A stretch of DNA of 7,536 nucleotides from Planctomycetota bacterium. Its GTDB lineage: Bacteria > Planctomycetota > PUPC01 > JACPCR01. The translations under genes were made by a program, and so were the position numbers. The stretch spans positions 1 through 7,536 of the forward strand of contig JASLXP010000945.1 of assembly GCA_030740295.1 (NCBI GenBank), read 5' to 3'. Below are positions 1 through 7,200 of this stretch, in pieces. The notes below the pieces were generated by a model, which saw only the letters and a program-made list of their open reading frames with translations, ran no database searches and had not been told where the DNA came from. Each line of letters opens with the position of its first letter. The first letter of the stretch is position 1.

Positions 1-9
1 GATAGTGAG

Positions 10-1962
10 ATGGCAGGTTCAACCATCAACCATCAACCATCAGCCATCTCTTCCGGCCACCTGCTTCAAATCAAATCTCTCTCCGTCTGTTTCTACAGCC
101 CCCAGGCAGGCGAACTGGTTTGGGCGCTCAGAGACTGCTCAGTCTCGGCCGGAGCTGGAGAGGTCATCGGTATCACAGGCGTTTCCGGCGGAGGGAAAAG
201 CACGCTCGCCCGGACGATGCTGGGACTGATCGATTCGCGGCCCGGGATTGTTGGTGGGAGGATCTCTGATACGGCTGGGAGCAGCGAAGGAAATGTCGGA
301 TTCGTGCCGAGTGACAATGAATCCAACGAGTCAGCCTTTACAGCCAGCTCACACTCTTCTGATTGGAAACAATGGCGCAGGAATTTCGAGAATGAGGCTG
401 ACCGTCTTCGCCGTTCGGGCGCGTTTCTCATGCTCCAGGATCCGCGGGATACGCTGAATCCATATATCACCATCGGCCGAATTATCTCACAGGCCGGCGC
501 CGGCGAACTGAGCGTGGATGACGCGCTCGAACTGGTCGAGCTGCCGTCCTCGGTCACCCGGCTCTATCCGGCCCAGCTCAGTACCGGCATGTGCCAGCGT
601 GTCCACTTGGCGATGGCACTTTCATCGGGGATAAAACTCTTGATTGCGGATGAGCCGCTTATCAGACTCGATATGCGTATCCGCGCCCGAGCCGCGGAAT
701 TGCTGGGTCGCATCCAGAAAGAGCGCGGCTTCACCATGGTTTTGCTCAGCCACGATCTTCATCTTCTTGAGAAACTGGCACACCGAGTCTACGTACTCGA
801 GGACGGATGCATCGTCGAGGATGCACCGTTTGCCAATCTCTGGGAAGAAGCGGAACACGACTATTCTCGAAAACTGTTCTCCACTTTCAGGGATCTTCAT
901 AGTGGTGCCTACGCTCAGCGGCAGCCTTCTTCTCCTGTCGCGGGGTTCCAGGACCACGTAGTTTCTGAAGAGCCGGACGAGCCTACGGTCACTGTCCGCG
1001 GCGTCACAAAACAATTTGGCGAAACCACGGCTGTCGATGATGTTTCGTTGAGTGTTGGGGAGGGCGAATGCATCGGACTGCTCGGTGAATCCGGCTGCGG
1101 CAAGACTACCCTGGCCCGCCTGGTCATCGGGCTCGACACCACGCAGGAAGGTGAGATTGAGCTGCGGCTCGCAGACGCTGCCGCATTCAGGCCGGATGCC
1201 GCGACGCCCTTCGAGTGGCGCCGGATGCGCTCATCGCTGCAGCTCGTTTATCAGGATGCCGATACAGCGCTCGACCCGGAATCCTCAGCAGGTGAAGCGG
1301 TCGAAGAAGCGTACCGGATCCATTTCCCGAAGCTGAGCGCCGATGAGCGAAGGGGGCTGGTCCATTCTCTGTTCCGTTCGCTGCACCTGCCTGAACAGCT
1401 TCTTCACAGAAAATCCTGCTACCTCAGCGGCGGCGAAGCACGAAGAACCATCATCGCCCAGAGCATGGCCGCGCTTGGGTTCGGTCTGCAGATTCCGAAA
1501 CGCGGGCCTCAGCTTCTGATCGCGGACGAGCCGACGACCGGGCTCGATGCTGAAAACTGCGCTTCACTCATCAGCTTTCTGGCCGATGTGCAAATAGAGA
1601 TGGGGCTGACGCTGCTGATCATCTCTCACGACCTGCCGATTCTCCGAAAGCTCTGTTCACGCGTCGCGGTCATGTACGCCGGCCGCATCGTCGAGCATGG
1701 CGACCCGGAGATCATCAGCGACGTCAGGCCGGATCCGAGGCATCCGTTTACTGAGCAGTTGATGCACGCAGGTACTGGGAGCTGGGATGAGCTTGAAACT
1801 GGAGCGGGACATCAGCTCGAAGAAAGTGACTCCGGCTGCGTCTTCTTCAACGAGTGTCAACACGCCCTGCGAGACGAAGACAAGTGCGCTCAAGGTCCGC
1901 CCCTCGAGGGAAACAAACGGCACCAGGTAGCGTGTTGGTTTGAGCCGCGCCCCGAATCGTAG
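10..1962 (+). CDS. Fused dual-ATPase subunit of an oligopeptide/dipeptide-type ABC importer (DppD-DppF-like)
   Basis: This 650-residue protein has two complete ABC ATPase domains that would power uptake of peptides or similar solutes through a membrane permease pair on the cytoplasmic face. Domain 1 (about 18-295) has Walker A GVSGGGKST (57-65), Q-loop Gln143, a degenerate signature LSTGM (190-194), Walker B LLIADEP (210-216) and switch His248. Domain 2 (about 325-585) has Walker A GESGCGKTT (359-367), Q-loop Gln415, signature LSGGE (472-476), Walker B/D-loop ADEPTTGLD (505-513) and His540. The C-terminus (610-642) keeps four cysteines (610, 616, 626, 642) in the pattern of the oligo_HPY tail of Opp/Dpp ATPases. 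The length is close to that of other fused members such as GsiA and YejF. Domain 1 has an extra hydrophilic stretch (about 84-130) before the Q-loop. The frame is open to base 1, so the start could lie upstream. ATG 10 is the only ATG before the conserved domain and has no clear Shine-Dalgarno. Permease and binding-protein genes are not in the window. The substrate is unknown. Confidence 0.9.
   Translation: MAGSTINHQPSAISSGHLLQIKSLSVCFYSPQAGELVWALRDCSVSAGAGEVIGITGVSGGGKSTLARTMLGLIDSRPGIVGGRISDTAGSSEGNVGFVPSDNESNESAFTASSHSSDWKQWRRNFENEADRLRRSGAFLMLQDPRDTLNPYITIGRIISQAGAGELSVDDALELVELPSSVTRLYPAQLSTGMCQRVHLAMALSSGIKLLIADEPLIRLDMRIRARAAELLGRIQKERGFTMVLLSHDLHLLEKLAHRVYVLEDGCIVEDAPFANLWEEAEHDYSRKLFSTFRDLHSGAYAQRQPSSPVAGFQDHVVSEEPDEPTVTVRGVTKQFGETTAVDDVSLSVGEGECIGLLGESGCGKTTLARLVIGLDTTQEGEIELRLADAAAFRPDAATPFEWRRMRSSLQLVYQDADTALDPESSAGEAVEEAYRIHFPKLSADERRGLVHSLFRSLHLPEQLLHRKSCYLSGGEARRTIIAQSMAALGFGLQIPKRGPQLLIADEPTTGLDAENCASLISFLADVQIEMGLTLLIISHDLPILRKLCSRVAVMYAGRIVEHGDPEIISDVRPDPRHPFTEQLMHAGTGSWDELETGAGHQLEESDSGCVFFNECQHALRDEDKCAQGPPLEGNKRHQVACWFEPRPES
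19..48. repeat. Heptamer tandem repeat (TCAACCA)n at the start of the ABC gene
   Basis: Three exact copies of TCAACCA (19-39) are followed by a one-mismatch copy TCAGCCA (40-46) and a partial TC. Because the unit is 7 bp, three units equal seven codons. Two plus-strand frames therefore both read Ser-Thr-Ile-Asn-His-Gln-Pro-type peptide with no stop. In the ABC frame this gives residues 4-13, ahead of the conserved ATPase fold. The sequence suggests a simple-sequence tract that may have been intergenic and was captured as an N-terminal extension. Confidence 0.85.
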
Positions 1963-1971
1963 AAAATGTGC

Positions 1972-1986
1972 CGGCTTGCGAAGCCG
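1972..1986. other. Small hairpin 3' of the ABC gene
   Basis: The arms CGGCTT and AAGCCG pair perfectly around a GCG loop, nine bases after the ABC stop codon. No T-run follows, so it is not a textbook intrinsic terminator. It could be a transcript-end or mRNA-stability structure separating the ABC gene from the dioxygenase, or chance in GC-rich sequence. I saw no convincing -35/-10 pair in the gap 1963-2054. Confidence 0.3.
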
Positions 1987-2054
1987 AGCTCGATTGAGTG
2001 AGATCGTCAATCTGGTTTGTATGAATTAGAGAACCTTCCCTTTCCGGATTTACC

Positions 2055-2948
2055 ATGACCACCGCGGTCCTACCTGAAGTAACCATCGAAGATATCGAAG
2101 TTTTCGCCGATGACCTCGATCCGGAGAAGGGCGCCGAAATTTTTAAGGAACACGGTTGCCTGGTTGTCCGGGGACTTTTCAAGGAATACGCGGAAGCGAT
2201 TCAGCGCGACATTCTCGCGACCGTGGAGCGTTCCATCGGCCTGCTCGATCAGGCTGAGAAGGTCGTTGAAGGCTGGAAGACACCCGACGGTGCACTCTTC
2301 CTCCCCGCCCCGGAAAGCTATCAGCGGGAACAGCAGATCATGTGCGTCCCGATCGGTTACCAGACGAGCGCGGCATTCTTTCAATCTGGCCTGAATCCAA
2401 AGATGCTCGACCTGGCCGAGGCGATTCTCGGCCCTAATGTAGAGCTCTTCGGCAATGGGCAATCCCTCTGCAAAGAACCGGTCGGAGGGCATCCAAAGCA
2501 TCTGCATCAGGACTCGGCTTATTTTGAACACAAATATTTTGGCCCGGTGGCCGTCTTGAGTTATTGTATAGACACCGGTCTGAATAACGGTTGCCTGCAT
2601 GTCGTGCCCGGCTCGTTCAAACTTGGGCAGTTGGAGCACACGGATACCTTCTCTCACCTCGGGCTCGACCCTGACGATTGGCCCTGGGAACGATCGCTGC
2701 CCGTCGAAGGCAAAGCAGGCGACGGAATTCTTTTTCACGTGAAGTGCATTCACGGCTCGAAACAGAATTTTTCAGATAAGCCACGCCCCATTTTCATTCA
2801 TCGTTACCGCAGCATTGATGATTACGTCATCGTTGGCGGTACCACCACGGAAAACCGCGCCAGGAACGCTCAGAACCCTCGGGAGAGCAAAGGCGACGAG
2901 CGAGGCTTCATGGTCCGCGGCTTCCGGCCTTATGAGTCAGACGAGTAA
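2055..2948 (+). CDS. Phytanoyl-CoA dioxygenase (PhyH) family Fe(II)/2-oxoglutarate oxygenase
   Basis: This predicted cytoplasmic oxygenase of 297 residues couples decarboxylation of 2-oxoglutarate to hydroxylation of an organic substrate. The iron ligands are visible as HQD (His151, Asp153) and a distal His233 in IHGSKQN. Arg244, eleven residues after that histidine, matches the 2-oxoglutarate-binding arginine spacing of human PhyH. The N-terminal segment EHGCLVVRGLF (32-42) is the usual first strand region of the family, and NNGCLHVVPGSFKLG (177-191) is the conserved core, with Phe where most relatives have His in the GSH motif. Length is normal and there is no signal peptide. ATG 2055 lacks an obvious Shine-Dalgarno but places the family N-terminus correctly. 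The gene begins 92 bases after the ABC gene and ends 39 bases before the next gene with no terminator between, so co-transcription with the next gene is possible. Bacterial PhyH proteins act on very varied substrates, so the reaction here is unknown. Confidence 0.88.
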   Translation: MTTAVLPEVTIEDIEVFADDLDPEKGAEIFKEHGCLVVRGLFKEYAEAIQRDILATVERSIGLLDQAEKVVEGWKTPDGALFLPAPESYQREQQIMCVPIGYQTSAAFFQSGLNPKMLDLAEAILGPNVELFGNGQSLCKEPVGGHPKHLHQDSAYFEHKYFGPVAVLSYCIDTGLNNGCLHVVPGSFKLGQLEHTDTFSHLGLDPDDWPWERSLPVEGKAGDGILFHVKCIHGSKQNFSDKPRPIFIHRYRSIDDYVIVGGTTTENRARNAQNPRESKGDERGFMVRGFRPYESDE

Positions 2949-2972
2949 TTCCCCCGCCGTGCAGGCAATTTC

Positions 2973-2978
2973 AGGAGG
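2973..2978 (+). promoter_or_regulatory. Strong Shine-Dalgarno (AGGAGG) for the YdjY-acylphosphatase gene
   Basis: A full AGGAGG lies nine bases before ATG 2988 and fixes that start, which is also the start of a clear signal peptide. It is the only consensus ribosome-binding site seen before any of the four genes in the window. Confidence 0.85.
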
Positions 2979-2987
2979 AAAACAGGA

Positions 2988-3938
2988 ATGAAGTCTCTTT
3001 ACCTTCCGCTGATCGCTTTCTTTTATCTGTCCGCTGCCACCGCGCAGAATATAGGAGTCGACCTTGATAAAAAGCAGGTGGGGATCATTGCCAAAAAGGC
3101 GGATCTCTCCAAGACCAAGGGGATGATCGATAACGTTCTCGTGTCCACTGGCAGTGAGGAGTCCTCACTTTTCGTAGCCGATGTTACCGGGGAACAGTTG
3201 AAGTCCATGCTGGCCCGAATCGGCGCCAAGCCCGGTCTGTCGGGCCGAGAGGTAGATGGCAAATACGTGCTGCCGGCCGGCGACAGAGTGAAAATCTATG
3301 TCGAGTGGCTGGATGGAAAAAATATGAAAAGGCAAAAGCTGGAAGAGATGATTCTGGACATGGAAGACAGACGTCTCATGCCTGTCGCTGACTGGGTGTT
3401 CACCGGCTCTCGGACCGTGAAAGACCCCGAAACAGATAAACCCGTCCTGGAAGCAGATATCAAAAAGAGCCTGATATCGACTACACACGATCCTTCCGCT
3501 GTCATTCAGAATCCATACAGAGTCGCCAGGCAGCCGGGCAGGTATCGGGCTAACTCCAAGAGGCTTCCCAAGTCGGATGTCGTCAGATTGCTGCTCGAGT
3601 CAAGCCTCAAGGAAAGCCCGGATGATCCACTGCCGGAGAAATACGTCGGCAAAAATCCGCGTGTGAACTGGATCTACAGCGGGAAAAAGATCCGTGGAGT
3701 CCGGTTCAGAGAATTCATCGAAGCGACCGCCAAGAGATACAGAATAAAGGGGTGGGTCAGAAACTGGACAGACGGCAGAATGGAAGTGATGGCTGAAGGC
3801 GAAAGCAAGTACATGAAAGTCTTTCTGCGAGCCATCACCAGAGGCCCCCAGGGCGCAAAGATAGGCAAGATCGAAAAAAGGGACCCACTGGCCGGCAAGC
3901 TGGGCCGATTTGAGATCAGGGAAACCTACGAGCCCTGA
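2988..3938 (+). CDS. Exported YdjY-like protein with C-terminal acylphosphatase domain
   Basis: This 316-residue protein opens with a signal peptide (Lys2, hydrophobic 4-16, probable cleavage ATA|Q at 19/20), so it should act in the periplasm or outside the cell. Residues about 25-205 resemble YdjY-domain proteins of PVC bacteria, with the elements SSLFVADVT (59-67), a following IGAKPG, WVFTGSRTVKDPE (136-148) and a late LPKSDVVRLLLE strand. Residues about 226-313 match acylphosphatase: phosphate-loop-like IRGVRFREF (235-243), GWVRN (255-259), DGRMEVMAEG (262-271), GPQGAKI and the terminal FEIRET. Catalytic Arg241 and Asn259 are 18 residues apart, exactly like Arg23 and Asn41 of the human enzyme. 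Acylphosphatases hydrolyse acyl phosphates and are normally small cytosolic proteins of about 90 residues, so an exported, fused copy is odd. Activity is not certain. The fold could serve only for binding. The YdjY domain has no established biochemical role that I know. Confidence 0.75.
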   Translation: MKSLYLPLIAFFYLSAATAQNIGVDLDKKQVGIIAKKADLSKTKGMIDNVLVSTGSEESSLFVADVTGEQLKSMLARIGAKPGLSGREVDGKYVLPAGDRVKIYVEWLDGKNMKRQKLEEMILDMEDRRLMPVADWVFTGSRTVKDPETDKPVLEADIKKSLISTTHDPSAVIQNPYRVARQPGRYRANSKRLPKSDVVRLLLESSLKESPDDPLPEKYVGKNPRVNWIYSGKKIRGVRFREFIEATAKRYRIKGWVRNWTDGRMEVMAEGESKYMKVFLRAITRGPQGAKIGKIEKRDPLAGKLGRFEIRETYEP

Positions 3939-3957
3939 TATCCCAACCCGGCAACCC

Positions 3958-4185
3958 ATGATCTACAAACCGCCATGGCTCGGAGCGCGGACTCCATGGC
4001 AACAGCTCAGGCTATCACAGCCCGGAATGCACATACCGCGGCATCAACATCTGCCTCTCGGCGACCCAACCGTCAAGAACGGATGCCTCTGGTTCCTCCC
4101 CGCCATCCACAAGCTCCACGTTTTCCCGCGCCACACGGTCGATCACGGCCCTCGCATCCTCGACCCGAAAACGCACAGCTTTTGA
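3958..4185 (+). pseudogene. Fossil fragment of a second PhyH-family dioxygenase, double frameshift
   Basis: Stitching two frames restores the middle of a PhyH protein. From 3958 one frame reads MIYKPPWLGARTPWQQ, matching the family's KPPG-G-TPWHQD iron-binding region with His changed to Gln. From 4013 a second frame reads YHSPECTYRGINICLS, the segment that normally follows HQD. From 4063 the first frame resumes with DPTVKNGCLWFLPAIHKL, matching the family's D-ATVENGCLWFIPGSHKL, and runs to the TGA at 4183-4185. The amino-terminal third and the C-terminal half with the second His and Arg are missing, so no active enzyme can be made. The motifs differ from those of the intact PhyH upstream, so this is a remnant of another subfamily and not a recent copy of that neighbour. 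It fills almost all of the gap between the flanking genes. Antisense frames also stay open here but show no family motif. Confidence 0.6.
3972..4000. repeat. Short inverted repeat GCCATGG/CCATGGC
   Basis: Two 7-base arms, GCCATGG at 3972-3978 and CCATGGC at 3994-4000, are separated by 15 bases. Each arm contains the palindrome CCATGG. The repeat sits in the PhyH fossil and spans the codons for its two Pro-Trp pairs. No T-run follows. It is probably incidental, but it could fold in RNA downstream of the YdjY-acylphosphatase gene. Confidence 0.35.
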
Positions 4186-4214
4186 AACCAGAAAGCTGGT
4201 GTAAAAAGACCTCC

Positions 4215-7200
4215 ATGAAATCCCTGGCTTGCTCTGTTATTTGCCTCCTGTCCGTACCTCTCTTCGCCGAAGAGGCTCGCAAGGAGATCCTCGTCGCTGA
4301 TTTCGAGGGCAAGGACTACGGACGCTGGAAAGCGGTGGGCAAGGCGTTCGGCCTATCCCCCGCCCCCGGCACCCTGGCAGCGCAGGGCAAGGTGACCGAC
4401 TTCCGTGGCTTCTCACTGGTCAATTCGTACTACGACAAAGATGTCTCGACCGGCTCACTCACCTCGCCTCCATTCAAGATAGAGCGGAAGTATCTCCAGT
4501 TTCTCATTGGCGGTGGAAACCACCCCGGACAGACGTGCATGGACCTTCTCGTGGATAAGAAGATCGTCCGTACTGCCACCGGGCACGACAAGGAGAAGCT
4601 GCGTCATGCCCAGTGGGATGTCTCCAAACACGAAGGCAAGACAGCCGTTCTGAAAATCATTGATGAGCACTCAGGCGGATGGGGACACGTTCTTATCGAT
4701 CACATCGTCCAGAGCGATGAGCCTCTGAAAATTAAGAAGATGAAAGCCGAAGCCCCGCCCAAACTGACACCGGAGAAACTGATCCAGCAGGACAACGAAG
4801 TCGCCAGGACATTCGACTTCAGGGGCCATTTCAAGATCGAGTTGTTCGCCGATCGCACGCAGATAGCGAATCCTGTTACGTTCGCCATCGATGAGCAGGG
4901 CCGGTTCCTGGTGGCCGAGACTTTCCGCCAGTTGAAGGGCATCGAAGACAACCGATTTCAGGAGCACTGGATCCTTGACGACGTCGCTTCGCAGACCGTC
5001 GAAGACCGCCTGGCCATGTACAAGAAATGGCAGGAGAAGACTCCCATGTCGTATTACACCGATTTCGAGGAGCGCATCCAGACCGTCGAAGATAAAGACG
5101 GGGATGGACGGGCCGATACCGTGTCCACATTCGCGGACAAGTTCAATCACCCGCTCGACGGCACCGGCGCCGGTCTGCTCGCGCGTAACGGCACCGTCTA
5201 TTACACCTGCATCCCTCACCTTTATTCGCTGAAGGATGCAGACGGCGACGGCAAAGCCGAGGTGCGTGATTCCATCCAGGGCGGGTTCGGTGTGAAGGTT
5301 TCGTTACGCGGCCACGACATGCACGGGCTCGCGATCGGCCACGACGGACGCCTCTACTGGAGTATCGGCGACCGTGGCTACAACATCACCACCAGGGAAG
5401 GCAAACGTTATGTCGGGCCGGGCGATGGCGCGGTCTTCCGCTGCGAGCTCGATGGCAGCAACGTGGAAAGAGTGCACACGGGGCTGCGCAATCCAATGGA
5501 GCTTCGATTCGACAAGTTCGGCAACCTGTTCACGGTGGATAACAACCAGGGCGGAGGCGATCGAGACCGGCTCGTCTGCATCGTGCCGGGGGGCGAATCG
5601 GGTTGGGACATGGCCCATCAGATCGAGTTCAAACGTTTCCTCGGCCAGGAGAGCGATCGCTGGAAGACCAATCCGTGGTTCGCGGAGAAGATGTATGAAA
5701 GGGGCATCCCGGACCAGCCCGCGTGGTGTTTGCCGGCCATTACGCATATCGGTTCCGGGCCGTGCGGGCTGGCATACAATCCCGGTCTCACGTTTCAGAA
5801 AGGGTACAAAGATTATTTCTTCATCTGCAATTTTCTGTCGTCGCCACGTCGCAGCGGCATCGAAGCTTTCAAGGTCGTCCCGGAAGGCGCCGGTTTCCGT
5901 ATCGAAGATCCCCACCGATTCATCTGGAACGTCCTGCTCACTGACGTGGACTTCGGTTACGACGGCAAGATGTACTTGTGCGACTGGATCAACGGCCCCA
6001 ATGGTACCGGCGGCGGCCGCCTCTTTTCTCTTTACGAAACGAAAGATGTCTCTCGCCCCATCGTCGCTGAGACAAAGCAACTCATCGCAAAAGGTTTCGC
6101 GAAAACCGCTGCTGATCAACTCGCCGAACTGCTCACACACCCTGACATGCGCGTCCGCCAGCGTGCGCAGTTCGAGCTCGCAGCGCGAAAGGATGGCCTG
6201 TCTCTGCTGCGGGATGCGACGTCTCCGGACCGCGATCTCATCCAACGTCTGCACGGCATCTGGGGCATCGGAATCATCGGCCGCAGGGAAGCTGCAGCTT
6301 TGCAGCACCTGATGCCTCTCCTAGAAGATGATCATCCGGAAGTCCGAGCCAATGCTGCGAAGGTCCTGGGTGACGAAAGATTCGGCGATGCAGGCGCAAA
6401 GCTGATGCCTCTGCTGACCGATCAGAGCAATCGGGTTCGATTTTTCGCAGCGATAGCTTTGGGCCGCATGAAGCATTCACCGGCGCTGCCGTCTTTACTG
6501 CAGTTGCTCAGAGAAAATGACGATAAGGATGCATACCTTCGCCACGCGGCTGTCCACGCTATCGAACTCATCGGCGATCGTGAGTTTCTTGCCAGTCAAA
6601 TAAACGACAAATCGAGAGCGGTCAGGCTCGGTATTATTCTCACCTTCCGCCGGCTTCAGGAGCCGCGCATCGCAGATTTCCTCGAAGACGAAGACGACTT
6701 CCTCGTCCAGGAGGCCGCTCGCGCGATCTACGACCTGCCGATAAAGGCGGCTTTGCCTGCCCTGGCCCGGCACATTGAGAAGTACATTTCAAACGAAGGG
6801 GATACTTCAGGCATGCTCTGGCGCAGAGCGCTCCTGGCGAATCACCTCGTTGGCAAACCGGAGAATGCGGCCGCGTTGATCCGGCTCGCCACCAGCCAGG
6901 CGTCCGAAGAAATGCGGCTCGAAGCTCTGCGCGCGCTGGGCGATTGGATAGAACCGCATGCGGTCGATTTTCTGACAGGTGTCTATCGCCCTTTGAGATC
7001 TCGTGATGTCGAGGAAGTCGCCGGCATCGTTCAGAAGGGCTTGAAGCAGATCATGGAAGAAGGCAACGGGCTCGTGCTTGCCAGGGCAGTCGAGTTGAGC
7101 CAGCCGTTCAAGCTCGAAATCGGCGACCAGGAACTGGCGCTCTTATGCCTCAACGGGAACGCTACCAAAGAGGTCCGCATCGAGGCATTCAAGCAACTCA

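Noticed and set aside
1994..2025. Possible promoter TTGAGT ... TATGAA before the dioxygenase gene
   Set aside because: The spacing is 20 bases, too long for a typical housekeeping promoter, and both boxes are imperfect.
2070..2753. Minus-strand open frame of 227 codons
   Set aside because: It is antisense to the intact PhyH gene, whose metal ligands prove the plus-strand frame.
4015..4190. Minus-strand frame reading a glyoxalase-like stretch (AVRFRVEDARAVIDRV)
   Set aside because: It looked protein-like, but it is codon-phase antisense to the PhyH fossil, has no start with a ribosome site, and its resemblance to a known family is vague. The plus-strand PhyH motifs are far more specific.
3939..4214. 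Upstream extension of the dehydrogenase gene, since its frame is open from 3939 with in-frame ATGs
   Set aside because: ATG 4215 begins a clear signal peptide. The upstream translation is low-complexity, Arg/Pro-rich and overlaps the PhyH fossil in another frame.
5304..6308. Long open frame of 334 codons on the minus strand
   Set aside because: It lies wholly antisense to the dehydrogenase domain, whose plus-strand translation shows clear family motifs. The minus translation shows no recognisable fold or signal and is expected from GC-rich codon bias.
5374..6312. Open frame of 312 codons in another plus-strand frame
   Set aside because: It is an out-of-frame shadow of the dehydrogenase gene, rich in Ser and Arg as such shadows usually are, with no motif.
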